From NCBI GenBank assembly GCA_022599515.1, contig JAHZMC010000052.1:1-49810 (forward strand): a stretch of 49,810 nucleotides of DNA. Reading direction: 5' to 3'. The notes under the pieces were generated by a model. The model saw only the letters and a list, made by a program, of their open reading frames with translations. It was not told the DNA's origin and did not search any database. A program made the translations under genes and the position numbers. Positions 34,210 to 43,858 of the stretch are shown one piece after another. How positions within the stretch are numbered: position 1 is the first letter of the stretch; each line of letters opens with the position of its first letter. Source of the stretch: Betaproteobacteria bacterium (lineage in GTDB: Bacteria > Pseudomonadota > Gammaproteobacteria > Burkholderiales > Methylophilaceae).

Positions 34210-35781
34210 ATGCATTATCTTCGTTTAATTTATATTCTTTGGATTGCGCTTTGGTTCCGGCTTGATGATTTCATCGAACAAAAATCTGGCATTCATCCTT
34301 TACAAACGCTAATCAAACTCTGTTTTTTTTGGCGCAGCAAAAAACAAGCACGCGGTGTTCGTCTACGATTAGCCTTAGAAAAGTTAGGCCCTATCTTCGT
34401 TAAATTCGGCCAAGTGCTTTCTACTCGTCGTGATTTGCTCCCCGAAGATGTTGCAAATGAATTGGCAAAACTGCAAGACCAAGTGCCGCCGATTGACTAT
34501 GCACTGATAGAACAAACCATTACCGATGCGTTTAATCAACCACTCAATACCATTTATGCAGAGTTTGATCAGGCATGCATTGCGAGTGCGTCGGTCGCAC
34601 AAGTGCATTTTGCCCGCTTACTCAGTGGCGAAGAAGTAGCAGTGAAAGTATTACGTCCTAATATTGGTAAAGTAATCGAACAAGATCTGGCCATCTTGAA
34701 ATCATTGGCATGCCTAGTGCAACTGCTTTCTAGCGAAGGAAAACGTTTAAAACCGTTAGAAATTGTCGAGGAGTTTGCGCGACATACCAAACATGAATTA
34801 GACCTCACGTTAGAAGCCGCTAATTGCTCCCTACTTAAACGTAACTTTAGTCATCACTCTGGCGATAAACAGCTGTTAATTCCTAACGTCTATTGGGATT
34901 ATTGTCGAAAATCCGTCATGACCATGGAGCGTATGCATGGCACTTCTGTGCGAGACACCACCGCATTAACAGCAAAAAACATTAGTTTGTCTCAGCTTGC
35001 ACATGATGGCGTTGAAATATTTTTCACCCAAGTGTTCCGTGACGGTTTTTTTCATGCAGATATGCACCCAGGCAATATCCAAGTGGCAGATGACGGTCGT
35101 TTTATTGCCTTGGATTTTGGCATCATGGGCAGCTTGAATGATGCGGATAAATACTATCTTGCCCGCAACTTTTTAGCTTTTTTTAATCGTGATTATAAAG
35201 ATGTTGCACAAGCACATATTGATTCTGGCTGGGTGCCAAAAGACACTAATCGTGAAGAGCTAGAAATTGCGATTCGCGCCATCTGCGAACCTATTTTTAA
35301 TAAACCGCTAAAAGATATTTCATTCGGCCGTACTTTATTAAGCCTATTTCAAATGTCACGTCGCTTTGGTGTTGTCATTCAACCGCAGCTGATCATGTTA
35401 CAAAAAACACTCCTTAACATAGAGGGTCTAGGGCGAAACTTAGATTCAAATATTGATTTATGGCAAAGCGCACGGCCATTTCTAAAACGATGGATGAGTG
35501 AACAATTAGGCTTGCGCAAGATAGCAAAATCCATAAAAGACGAGTTACCTTTTATTCTAAAAACTGCACCTGAAATGCCGCGCCTGCTACACCGTTTTCT
35601 CACCCAGCAAACGAATCAAGATCAAACATCACCATTGCGCACTGAGATAAACGCATTAATAAAAGTGCAGCAACAACAAGTAAAATGGCAAAAAATATTG
35701 TCCTGTAGTCTGCTTGCATTGGCTCTTTTACAACTCATTTTTATTGCCTACACTTTTATTACCTACACTGTAATGACTTAA
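34210..35781 (+). CDS. ubiB: Ubiquinone biosynthesis protein UbiB (ADCK-type atypical kinase)
   Basis: A membrane-anchored atypical kinase/ATPase required for ubiquinone assembly. It is 523 residues. The KxGQ motif is in FVKFGQVLSTRRDLLPEDV (~55-75), the ATP-binding lysine in EEVAVKVLRPNI, the catalytic stretch in GFFHADMHPGNIQV and the metal Asp in FIALDFGIMG. Two C-terminal hydrophobic helices (ILSCSLLALALLQLIFIAYTFITY) provide the anchor. Last gene of the ubiE-ubiJ-ubiB run. Confidence 0.97.
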   Translation: MHYLRLIYILWIALWFRLDDFIEQKSGIHPLQTLIKLCFFWRSKKQARGVRLRLALEKLGPIFVKFGQVLSTRRDLLPEDVANELAKLQDQVPPIDYALIEQTITDAFNQPLNTIYAEFDQACIASASVAQVHFARLLSGEEVAVKVLRPNIGKVIEQDLAILKSLACLVQLLSSEGKRLKPLEIVEEFARHTKHELDLTLEAANCSLLKRNFSHHSGDKQLLIPNVYWDYCRKSVMTMERMHGTSVRDTTALTAKNISLSQLAHDGVEIFFTQVFRDGFFHADMHPGNIQVADDGRFIALDFGIMGSLNDADKYYLARNFLAFFNRDYKDVAQAHIDSGWVPKDTNREELEIAIRAICEPIFNKPLKDISFGRTLLSLFQMSRRFGVVIQPQLIMLQKTLLNIEGLGRNLDSNIDLWQSARPFLKRWMSEQLGLRKIAKSIKDELPFILKTAPEMPRLLHRFLTQQTNQDQTSPLRTEINALIKVQQQQVKWQKILSCSLLALALLQLIFIAYTFITYTVMT

Positions 35782-35917
35782 ATATGTTTTAAAGCAACAT
35801 ATCACTCTATTTGCACTGATTTAAACAGATAAGGTTAGATATCCATACTATTAGTATGATAAATTAACTGAAAAGTATGCCGAAGTTGGTCTGAACTAAA
35901 TCAAAAGAACAAATATA

Positions 35918-37072
35918 GTGGACGCAAAACAACAATACATCCTCACCAAAAAGATAAACCTACTTTATCTTAACAGCTTCACCCCTGCTATTATGAGTGG
36001 CATTATTGAATTATCCCTTGCTGCAATACTCTGGCACACCGTCCGCAGTCAACCGCTATTGATATGGTTGGGTATTACGCTGTTGCTAACCGTTATCCGC
36101 GTTTCTTTGTTTTTATATTTTAAAAAGCATCAACCAACAAGCGAACAACTACTCAAGTGGGAAATCCCATATGCCATCTCTCTTTTTCTAGCAGTTCTTA
36201 ATTGGAGCATTGGCCTGCTGATTATCATCCCCATCGAGAATCTGAACGTCGTTTTTATCATTAGCATCTTTTCTATTAGCCTAGCGACAGGCGCTACTTC
36301 TTGGTATGGGCAAATTCGTTATATGCAGCTTGGTACAGTCTGTCTTTTTTTCGTTCCAACAATCGTCGCGTTGTTGACACATGGCGAGTACGAGACACTT
36401 TGGCTAGGCATTACAGCCGGCTTTATCTTCTTGGGCTGCCTACTCACCTGTCATCTCTCTCAAAAAACAGTTAATGACCATTTTGAACTCGCTTATGAAC
36501 TTAAGAAAGCTGTTAGAACAGCTAAAATACTGGCGCATACCGATGTACTCACCGGATTAAATAACCGGCGTGCTTTTTTTGAAATAGCACCAAAAGCATT
36601 GAGTAAATGCAAAAGCAAAGCACTGCCTATATCTCTCATCACATTTGATATCGATTACTTTAAAAAAATCAATGATGCTTTTGGACATGCTGCTGGCGAT
36701 ATTGCACTAGAACGGATAGCATCATTATTGACAAGAAACTTAAGAACATCAGATGTTTGTTGCCGTTTGGGTGGAGAAGAGTTTGCGGTGCAATTACCTA
36801 ATATATCCCTAAAAAAAGCAATACGTGTTGCTGAAAAATTCAGAAAGGCAATTATGGCGATGCCGATTGTGCTTTCACGTCAAAAAAGCATTTCGATTAC
36901 CGCTAGTTTTGGTGTATCTGACATTGGCGACACCATTGATAACTTACTCAATCACGCTGACCAAGCGATGTATAAAGCAAAAAATAATGGTCGAAATTTA
37001 GTCGTGGCATATGCTGCAGAGCTTAGCAATCCATCTATTCAAATAAAAACCAGAAAAAGTATACGACTATAA
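35918..37072 (+). CDS. Membrane-bound GGDEF diguanylate cyclase
   Basis: A 384-residue protein. The N-terminal ~190 residues form about six membrane helices (an unnamed membrane sensor type), then a short coiled linker (LKKAVRTAKILAHTD) and a GGDEF domain. The catalytic motif is GGEEF in CCRLGGEEFAVQL, and an RTSD sequence five residues before it is a standard I-site (RxxD) for product inhibition. Substrate-binding DVLTGLNNRRAFFE and FDIDYFKKINDAFGHAAGD are intact, so it should make c-di-GMP. The start is the GTG at 35918. It ends in a 6-base convergent overlap with mutM. Confidence 0.92.
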   Translation: MDAKQQYILTKKINLLYLNSFTPAIMSGIIELSLAAILWHTVRSQPLLIWLGITLLLTVIRVSLFLYFKKHQPTSEQLLKWEIPYAISLFLAVLNWSIGLLIIIPIENLNVVFIISIFSISLATGATSWYGQIRYMQLGTVCLFFVPTIVALLTHGEYETLWLGITAGFIFLGCLLTCHLSQKTVNDHFELAYELKKAVRTAKILAHTDVLTGLNNRRAFFEIAPKALSKCKSKALPISLITFDIDYFKKINDAFGHAAGDIALERIASLLTRNLRTSDVCCRLGGEEFAVQLPNISLKKAIRVAEKFRKAIMAMPIVLSRQKSISITASFGVSDIGDTIDNLLNHADQAMYKAKNNGRNLVVAYAAELSNPSIQIKTRKSIRL

Positions 37073-37882
37073 TTGCTGACAATGTTGACAATAAAAAGTT
37101 GAGCGCTGAGCTAATTTGATATTTTTAATACTATTTCCACAAATCTTACATGGCTGATTGGTACGTCCGTACACAAAATAGCTCTGTTGAAAATAACCTG
37201 ACTGTCCATTGACAGCAGCAAAATCGCGCAAACTGCTGCCCCCAGCTTTTAAAGCATCCTCAAGGGTCGTTTTAATTTCTACAACAAGTTTTTCGCATTG
37301 CATAAAAGTAAGTTTATTCGCGGGGTATTCTGGATGAATTCGCGCACGAAATAATGATTCATTTGCATAGATATTGCCGATACCAACAACTAAATGTGCA
37401 TCCATGATGGTGTTTTTAATCGCTGCCTGTCTAGATTGCATTTGCTGATGCAAGTATCGCGCATTAAACGATGCTTCTAGCGGCTCTGGGCCTAATGTGC
37501 TTAATAGGACATGTTGCTCAGGCTTAATACCAGCCCACAAAACAGCACCAAAACGCCTAGGATCATTTAACCGGAACACATAACCATTGTTGAATTGAAT
37601 ATCAAAATGGTCATGCTTTTCTGGCGGGTAATTTCTATCCAACAAACTGATATGCCCAGACATACCAAGATGGATAAGTAAGGTACCACTTTCAAACTTT
37701 GCGAGTATGTATTTGGCGCGGCGCGTTAAACCTAATAACTGCTGATTGTTTAAACTATGGGTTAAATGGTCAGGAATGGGCCAGCGCATTGATGCATTAC
37801 GTATTACTACTGCTTTAACGGTTTGATTAACAAGCGGCAACAAGCCCTGTCGGGTTATTTCAACTTCAGGAAGCTCGGGCAT
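37067..37882 (-). CDS. mutM: Formamidopyrimidine-DNA glycosylase
   Basis: Removes 8-oxoguanine and ring-opened purines from DNA. At 271 residues it is normal. The catalytic N-terminus is MPELPEVEITRQGL (Pro2, Glu3), with LIHLGMSGHISL, RRFGAVLW, GIGNIYANESLFRARIHP and GSSLRDFA. The C-terminal zinc finger has CKICGNSIKNIKLAQRSTFYCQHCQ. It is the first gene in a leftward direction of its own strand end, downstream of DUF4340 by 11 bases, so it may be the tail of the ABC-system transcript. Confidence 0.97.
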   Translation of the reverse strand: MPELPEVEITRQGLLPLVNQTVKAVVIRNASMRWPIPDHLTHSLNNQQLLGLTRRAKYILAKFESGTLLIHLGMSGHISLLDRNYPPEKHDHFDIQFNNGYVFRLNDPRRFGAVLWAGIKPEQHVLLSTLGPEPLEASFNARYLHQQMQSRQAAIKNTIMDAHLVVGIGNIYANESLFRARIHPEYPANKLTFMQCEKLVVEIKTTLEDALKAGGSSLRDFAAVNGQSGYFQQSYFVYGRTNQPCKICGNSIKNIKLAQRSTFYCQHCQQL

Positions 37883-37893
37883 CTAACAATTGA

Positions 37894-38787
37894 TTACTTG
37901 ATGTTGAGTGGCGGGTTTAACATAGAAAAACCGACATCATTATTAAAATGATAAGTAAGTCCTTCATCAGGTCGCGCTAGTATCATCTCTGGTGATTCCA
38001 TCATTTTATTAATGCGTACCTTCTTGCCATTGCTCAGTTTAAGCATTAAATAAGGGTAGCTCGCATTGCGGTCTGGCGTGTAAGCCTCTACTGATTTAGC
38101 TGGATTTTGTTTCCAGCTAAACTCTTGCCATTCGTTTAAATCATTTTGCGTCGGCTTTGCCTCAGCAATATTCGTTTTCCATTGACCATTTTCAATGTCA
38201 ACATTCAAACTGGTTTCTTCCCATTGTTCTAAGTGAGAAAAGTCGAAACCTGCAATTTGCTTAGCTTCAGCAGGCGACAAAATGTTTTTATCAACCATTT
38301 CGATTGCTTGTGTGCTCGCCGCTTCAGAGTAGGCCGCAGTTAATAAATATACACCGTCTTTATAAGCCAGATACTGCTCATCCGTAACAGTATTATAACC
38401 ACCGTAAGTAAACACCTCTTGGCCACTATTATTGCTAATAGTCACTTTTACTAATGGATTTTCTAGCCCATATTTAGCTAAATCTGTCGCTGGAAACCGA
38501 TGCTCACTTTTTGCTGCAATCACAGACAAAATACGTTGCACTGAGAGTTGGTCAGCACGCTGTTTGTAAGGCGCTTTCATCAACCAATAATTTTCTATTT
38601 TTTCAAAAATGACTGGCGACTTTGCAGGAAACTCAACTTTAACGTTGTTAATATCAGCCAGTTTTAATTGAGAAACTTCATAAGTCGGTATTTCTTCAAT
38701 CGTCTGTTTTGGTCTTAAGTAAAGAAAAGAAACCAAGCTAGCGACTAACGCTAGCATGATGACGTTCAGTATCCATCTTTTTTTCAT
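37894..38787 (-). CDS. DUF4340-domain membrane-anchored protein
   Basis: A 297-residue protein with an N-terminal membrane anchor (WILNVIMLALVASLVSFLYL) and an extracytoplasmic region. That region starts IEEIPTYEVSQLKLADINNVKVEFPA, then FEKIENYWLMKAPYKQRADQLSVQRILSVI, typical of DUF4340, and ends with HFNNDVGFSML. Function unknown. It follows the GldG-like gene by 30 bases in the same direction. DUF4340 proteins commonly accompany GldA/F/G-like ABC systems, so it is likely an accessory subunit. Confidence 0.85.
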   Translation of the reverse strand: MKKRWILNVIMLALVASLVSFLYLRPKQTIEEIPTYEVSQLKLADINNVKVEFPAKSPVIFEKIENYWLMKAPYKQRADQLSVQRILSVIAAKSEHRFPATDLAKYGLENPLVKVTISNNSGQEVFTYGGYNTVTDEQYLAYKDGVYLLTAAYSEAASTQAIEMVDKNILSPAEAKQIAGFDFSHLEQWEETSLNVDIENGQWKTNIAEAKPTQNDLNEWQEFSWKQNPAKSVEAYTPDRNASYPYLMLKLSNGKKVRINKMMESPEMILARPDEGLTYHFNNDVGFSMLNPPLNIK

Positions 38788-38817
38788 TGTCTATTTTCTA
38801 TCTTATTCAAACAAATA

Positions 38818-40212
38818 TTACGCTTTTCTACGTCTCCACCATAGCCAAAAACCAGCGATGATAAAGCAAAGCGGAATAATAAACTGGAAGCCATGAAAAA
38901 CCGTCCATGCAAGCATGCGTCCTGCGTCCGTACTTGGAATGGTTATATTCGCGTCTTTTAGTGGCATTGGTTGTATCGTAATCAACTCATCATCACCAGC
39001 TAGCCAATTGACTATATTGATACCGAAGTCCAAATTACCACCATTGGTGATAAAGGTATTGGATAAAAAGTTAGCATTTCCCATCACAACAACACGCTGG
39101 CCTTTTTTACCATAGGTTCGCTCTAAGGCAACACCAACATTAATCGGGCCTCGTTTATCGGTCTCAATATCAAAGCTAACCTTTTTATTTTGCACGCCAG
39201 ATTCTATTTTTTCAGACTCTAACCAGCCATTTGGCGCAACATCAACCAAGCGTCCAACCTTCCAGCCAAAGTCATAAGAGGCTTTAGCATCAATTTCATG
39301 CGCTTCAGGGAACAGCGTACGCAATAGAAAGTTGCGGGTTATTGCATGATCGCCATACACACTATTGAAAGCAACTTTTGGATCTGCGCCATATTGGGTA
39401 GCCGTCATATCAACCACAATACCAGGAGACACTTTAATACCTAAATAATCTGCAACTTCGTCTAAACCACGTAAGTTGTCATCATCAAGCAACCACAACA
39501 CATTACCACCAGACTCAATATAGGCCTTAATTTTCTTCGCCTCAATCTCACTCACGTCCACTTGTGGGCTTGCGATTACCAGCATTGCACCATTATTCGG
39601 CACATCTTGTGCTATGGTCAAATCAGGATTGGCGAATTTAAACCCTTTTGCTTCTAGTTGTTTGCCAAACTCACCAAGATCTTGATTTTTAATACCTTGT
39701 AGATGACGCTCACCATGTCCATCCAAAAACATGACTGGCTTCGTATTGGTGCGAGACAAACGCACCAATAGATTCGTCATGTCTTGTTCTACGATAGGCG
39801 GAAAGATATGTTCTGTGCGTTTGTTATACTCAACGACAACTTCACCATCTTGTTTAATATTGGACTCTTGAACAAGTTTTGGCTCTTCAGTTGGATTGAT
39901 AAAGGTGAGCTTAATGTCTTTTTTCTCACGCTGATAACGTGCAACAAAATCCAACATGCCTTTACGGAAAGTGTCGCCGCGGCTCGGATCATCATTGGTT
40001 GCAAACACCGTAATATTGATTGGATCTTTCATTTGCGCAAGCACCTCTACGCTGCCTTGCGTCAACAGATTGCGGTTAGCTTGCGTAATATCTTTAGCAT
40101 AACGATATTGATGTGCGAGATAGCCAAGAATGACCACTAGTGCGATAAATAAAATAACAAAAAACCAACTTTGCGCCAACATTTGGAGCTTTAAACTGCG
40201 ATTAATTTTCAT
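38818..40212 (-). CDS. GldG-like auxiliary component of an ABC system
   Basis: A 464-residue protein with one N-terminal helix (WFFVILFIALVVILGYL), a large outside domain of the GldG/ABC-type uncharacterized family (INITVFATNDDPSRGDTFR, KPVMFLDGHGERHLQG, IKAYIESGGNVLWLLDDDN, VVMGNANFLSN) and a C-terminal helix (FIIPLCFIIAGFWLWW) with a basic end. The domain lies in the periplasm. It is between the permease (13-base gap) and DUF4340 genes. The role, possibly export or envelope maintenance, is unknown outside Bacteroidetes gliding. Confidence 0.85.
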   Translation of the reverse strand: MKINRSLKLQMLAQSWFFVILFIALVVILGYLAHQYRYAKDITQANRNLLTQGSVEVLAQMKDPINITVFATNDDPSRGDTFRKGMLDFVARYQREKKDIKLTFINPTEEPKLVQESNIKQDGEVVVEYNKRTEHIFPPIVEQDMTNLLVRLSRTNTKPVMFLDGHGERHLQGIKNQDLGEFGKQLEAKGFKFANPDLTIAQDVPNNGAMLVIASPQVDVSEIEAKKIKAYIESGGNVLWLLDDDNLRGLDEVADYLGIKVSPGIVVDMTATQYGADPKVAFNSVYGDHAITRNFLLRTLFPEAHEIDAKASYDFGWKVGRLVDVAPNGWLESEKIESGVQNKKVSFDIETDKRGPINVGVALERTYGKKGQRVVVMGNANFLSNTFITNGGNLDFGINIVNWLAGDDELITIQPMPLKDANITIPSTDAGRMLAWTVFHGFQFIIPLCFIIAGFWLWWRRRKA

Positions 40213-40224
40213 ACTATAACCTGA

Positions 40225-40971
40225 TTAGCCTCTTAAACGGTCTGCGTCTAGCCGACGAATCGTTAAAATTAAAAAAGTAAGAATAAACAACAAGAAATAC
40301 ACAATATCTGCGGTATCAACTAAGCCTGCAGCAAACGATTGAAAATGCTTCATGAACGAAAGCTGCGCCATTGTGCTGCTAGGGTCGCCAGCAAAAAATC
40401 GATCTAAAATCATCAACACAAATAGTGCAATAAAACTAAAAATAGCAGCAACTACAGGCTGAGACGTTAAGCTAGAAAAATACAAACCCAAGGCAGAAAA
40501 GCTGGCTAGCAATAGAAACAAACCGATTGAATTAGCTAAAATATAACCAAAATCAATTTCTGACCAAAGATTAAGTGTAGAAAGCATCACCGCAATGTAA
40601 ATAATCAAAATGCTTAAAAAAGTAACCAAGCCTACAAACTTACCAACAACGATTTCGATAATTGACAATGGTGCGCTAAATAAAAATGGCAATGTTTGGT
40701 TACGTCGCTCTTCTGAAATTAAGCGCATAGAAAGCAATGGCACCGCAAACAACATAATAAAAGAAGCCAAGCCATACACATTTTGACCAACGAACTGCGT
40801 TACGCCATAACGCTCAGCAGGACGAATAGCGCCCGACATGACTTCAAAATAATTATTTACCCCATTTAAGTAATACGTACCAAACGCAAACATTAGTAAC
40901 GCCAAAATAATCCACCCCATCGGTGAGGCAAACATACTCTTTAACTCTTTCCCTGCAATACTTAATATCAT
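40225..40971 (-). CDS. ABC-2 type permease (GldF-like)
   Basis: A 248-residue membrane protein with about six helices. ELKSMFASPMGWIILALLMFAFG at the N-terminus is the typical ABC-2 opening, followed by LRLISEERRNQTLPFLFSAPLSIIEIVVGKF, the conserved cytoplasmic loop of this permease class. It is the membrane partner of the ATPase encoded 26 bases upstream and the GldG-like protein downstream, all on one strand. Substrate unknown. Confidence 0.9.
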   Translation of the reverse strand: MILSIAGKELKSMFASPMGWIILALLMFAFGTYYLNGVNNYFEVMSGAIRPAERYGVTQFVGQNVYGLASFIMLFAVPLLSMRLISEERRNQTLPFLFSAPLSIIEIVVGKFVGLVTFLSILIIYIAVMLSTLNLWSEIDFGYILANSIGLFLLLASFSALGLYFSSLTSQPVVAAIFSFIALFVLMILDRFFAGDPSSTMAQLSFMKHFQSFAAGLVDTADIVYFLLFILTFLILTIRRLDADRLRG

Positions 40972-40997
40972 TCTAAAATCCCTATAAAACCAGCAAC

Positions 40998-41942
40998 TTA
41001 AGCCGCTTTCTCTTGCGCACCATCTTGATAAGTCAGCTGAATAAATACATCTTCTAAACTCGTTTGATCAGGTGCAATTTGATACAAACCCCAACCATTT
41101 TTAACAGCCGCTTTTACAATCGCTTCGTGCGGTTCAGCGCCTTCTGCTATGCGGATACGCATCATATTATTTTCCGCCAACTCAACATCAGCAACGCCCT
41201 TAATTTTTGCCACATCAGCAAGTTCAGGCATCTTGTTAAAGCCGACCAATAGTTTATTACCCATGCGTTGACGTTTCAAAACATCAATATCGCCATTAAA
41301 AACCAGCTTGCCTTGGTCAATGATTTGTACATGGTCGCAGACCATTTCAACTTCTGGCAGAATATGGGTAGAAACAATCACACTGTGCTCTTGACCAATT
41401 TCTTTAATCAACGCACGAATATCACGAATTTGCACAGGGTCTAAACCTACCGTAGGCTCGTCTAAAATTACCACCATCGGATTATGTATAATGGCTTGCG
41501 CAATACCAACACGCTGTTGATAGCCATTCGACAAATTTTCAATCAAGCGTTTGCTCATATGGCCAAGGCCACAGCGCTCTTTAGCAATCTCAACCGCTTT
41601 TTTTATCTGCTTACGGTCTACATTGTGTAAACGTGCTGCAACCGTCAAGTACTCATCAACAGTAAACTCTTTATAAAGCGGACGCATTTCTGGTAAATAA
41701 CCAATCAGCTTTTTGGCTTCCTTGGGATCTTCCATCATGTCAATGCCACAAATCTTAACGCTACCAAGACTTGGTGCTAAATTGCCTGTCAGCATTTTCA
41801 TCGTAGTCGATTTGCCAGCGCCATTAGGTCCCAAAAAGCCTAAGACTTGGCCTTTAGCAAGATTAAAACTAACATCACTGACCGCCGCACGCCCACCATA
41901 AAGTCGTGTCAATTCAATTGCTTCAACTGTAAAATTATTCAT
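40998..41942 (-). CDS. ABC transporter ATPase (GldA-like)
   Basis: A 314-residue ATPase. Walker A is LGPNGAGKSTTMKMLTG (~36-52), Q-loop IGYLPEMRPLYKEFTV, ABC signature NLSNGYQQRVGIAQA, Walker B VVILDEPTVGLDP and switch His STHIL. The remaining ~100 residues form an extra C-terminal domain. The signature LSNGYQQ, rather than LSGGQ, is the common variant in the CcmA/GldA group. It heads the leftward operon ATPase-permease-GldG-DUF4340 (and possibly mutM), and is divergent from the TPR gene across 218 bases. Confidence 0.93.
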   Translation of the reverse strand: MNNFTVEAIELTRLYGGRAAVSDVSFNLAKGQVLGFLGPNGAGKSTTMKMLTGNLAPSLGSVKICGIDMMEDPKEAKKLIGYLPEMRPLYKEFTVDEYLTVAARLHNVDRKQIKKAVEIAKERCGLGHMSKRLIENLSNGYQQRVGIAQAIIHNPMVVILDEPTVGLDPVQIRDIRALIKEIGQEHSVIVSTHILPEVEMVCDHVQIIDQGKLVFNGDIDVLKRQRMGNKLLVGFNKMPELADVAKIKGVADVELAENNMMRIRIAEGAEPHEAIVKAAVKNGWGLYQIAPDQTSLEDVFIQLTYQDGAQEKAA

Positions 41943-42160
41943 AAACCCTAATCCATAACACTTTATAAATGACTGATTGCATTAATAACAAAACCACAGA
42001 ACCTAAATCGCTGGATAAGTTTCATGCAAAAAGCTATAGTACGATTAATGGGCCTTCATTTCAGGCCAAACACTCAACAACTCTTAATTATGGATGAACT
42101 TGTACAAACTGTCACGGACTAAACAAGACTTTATCTTAATGTGTTGAACATATTCGCAAA

Positions 42161-43846
42161 ATGAAAAAAATGACAAAACTACTTTTAATCGCATGCTTAA
42201 GCATTGCTAGCTTCAATAATGCGCTTGCTGATACGGATGCCAAGGTCAAACCGACCATCACAACTGCCAATGCAGAGTTTGTTTACAAGTATTTACTTGG
42301 CGAAATTGCTGGCCAACGTGGCGACTTGCCATTAGCTAGTCAGTTATTTTTAGACTTAGCAAAAAAAACCAGAGACCCTCGCTTAGCGGAACGTGCCGCC
42401 AAAGTGGCTGCCTATGCGCGCCATCAACAATTAGCATTAGACGCCGCCACTTTATGGGCAGAGCTTGACCCCTCGTCTTTAGAGGCACAACAGGCGTCTA
42501 GCCAAATGTTGATTTCCACTGGCAATATTAAAAGCGCCATACCGCATATCAAAAGCCTATTGGCTAAAGAAGAGATGCGCGCAACCAGTTTTTTATATCT
42601 AAATGACTTACTCGGCAATCAATCAGATAAAAAAGAAACGCTGGCCATTGTCAAAGAGCTTGCTTCACCTTATCCAAAATCAGCTGAAGCTCATTTTGCT
42701 ATTGCAAAAGCAGCATGGATTGCTGAAGAAATGGATACGGCTACTACTGAAATTGCAACCGCTAGCCAACTGCGTCCAGATTGGGAAGTTGCGGCGCAGA
42801 TGCGAGGTCAGTTGTTATCTAAAGAATCTCCAGATGATGCTGTTGCATTTTACAAAACTTTTTTAAGCAACAATTCAAAAGCCAATAATGTGCGGATGGA
42901 TTATGCCAAGTTGCTTGTCAGCTTAAAACGCTATTCAGAGGCTAAACCAGAATTCGTTAAACTCACTGAAATTGATAAAGATAATGCAGATACCAATGCG
43001 GTTGTTGGTTTATTATCGTTAGAGTCGAATGAGTATGGCATGGCGGAACAATACCTCCAACAAGCATTAGATAATGGATTTAAAGATCCTGAGCAAATCT
43101 ATATTTATTTGGGACTAACAGCTGAACGCAACGAAAATAATACGAAAGCATTGGAGTGGTATTATCAAGTGCCAAAAAATAATGGCCATCACTTAGATGC
43201 AAGATTAGCAGCGGCCAGTTTGATTGCACGCACTGAAAGCACTGATGCTGCAATTAGCATGCTAGACAAACTGACTGAGCTTGACTCTGTGCAACAAATT
43301 ACCGTTGTACAGGCCCAAGCAAGCTTGTTAGCGCAAGAAGAGCGCCATAAAGAAGCATTTGCACTGATTGAAAAAACGATTAATTCTGTGCCTAACACAC
43401 CACAACTCATTTACGATTATGCAATGGCGGCAGAGCGCATTGGTAAACTTGAGCTAATGGAAAAAGAGTTAAGAAAAGTGATTCAATTACAGTCAGACTT
43501 TTCAGCAGCTTACAATGCATTAGGTTATTCCATGGCAGACCGAAACATTAACTTAAACGAAGCCAAAACATTGATACAAACTGCCTACAAATTATCGCCA
43601 AACGACCATTACATTTTAGATAGTTTGGGCTGGGTAGAATATCGTTTGGGAAATTATGATGTTGCTGTTGAACACTTGCGCAAAGCACATAACATTCAAC
43701 AAGATCCTGAAATATCTGCCCATTTAGGCGAAGTATTATGGAAACAAGGCTTGCAAGAAGAGGCAAGTAAAATTTGGCGTGATGCATTAAAAGCATTTCC
43801 AAAAAATAATGTATTAGTTAGCACAGCCAAAAAATTTAACTATTAA
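42161..43846 (+). CDS. Exported TPR-repeat protein
   Basis: A 561-residue protein with a signal peptide (MKKMTKLLLIACLSIASFNNALA) and tetratricopeptide repeats over most of its length. These include AEFVYKYLLGEIAGQRGDLPLASQLFLDLA, a middle series, and C-terminal ILDSLGWVEYRLGNYDVAVEHLRKA and GEVLWKQGLQEEASKIWRDALK. This is the envelope-type TPR protein usually found before lolB-ispE in betaproteobacteria; its partner is not known. It starts a rightward run that continues with lolB (12-base gap). Confidence 0.9.
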   Translation: MKKMTKLLLIACLSIASFNNALADTDAKVKPTITTANAEFVYKYLLGEIAGQRGDLPLASQLFLDLAKKTRDPRLAERAAKVAAYARHQQLALDAATLWAELDPSSLEAQQASSQMLISTGNIKSAIPHIKSLLAKEEMRATSFLYLNDLLGNQSDKKETLAIVKELASPYPKSAEAHFAIAKAAWIAEEMDTATTEIATASQLRPDWEVAAQMRGQLLSKESPDDAVAFYKTFLSNNSKANNVRMDYAKLLVSLKRYSEAKPEFVKLTEIDKDNADTNAVVGLLSLESNEYGMAEQYLQQALDNGFKDPEQIYIYLGLTAERNENNTKALEWYYQVPKNNGHHLDARLAAASLIARTESTDAAISMLDKLTELDSVQQITVVQAQASLLAQEERHKEAFALIEKTINSVPNTPQLIYDYAMAAERIGKLELMEKELRKVIQLQSDFSAAYNALGYSMADRNINLNEAKTLIQTAYKLSPNDHYILDSLGWVEYRLGNYDVAVEHLRKAHNIQQDPEISAHLGEVLWKQGLQEEASKIWRDALKAFPKNNVLVSTAKKFNY

Positions 43847-43858
43847 CAGGCTAATAAA

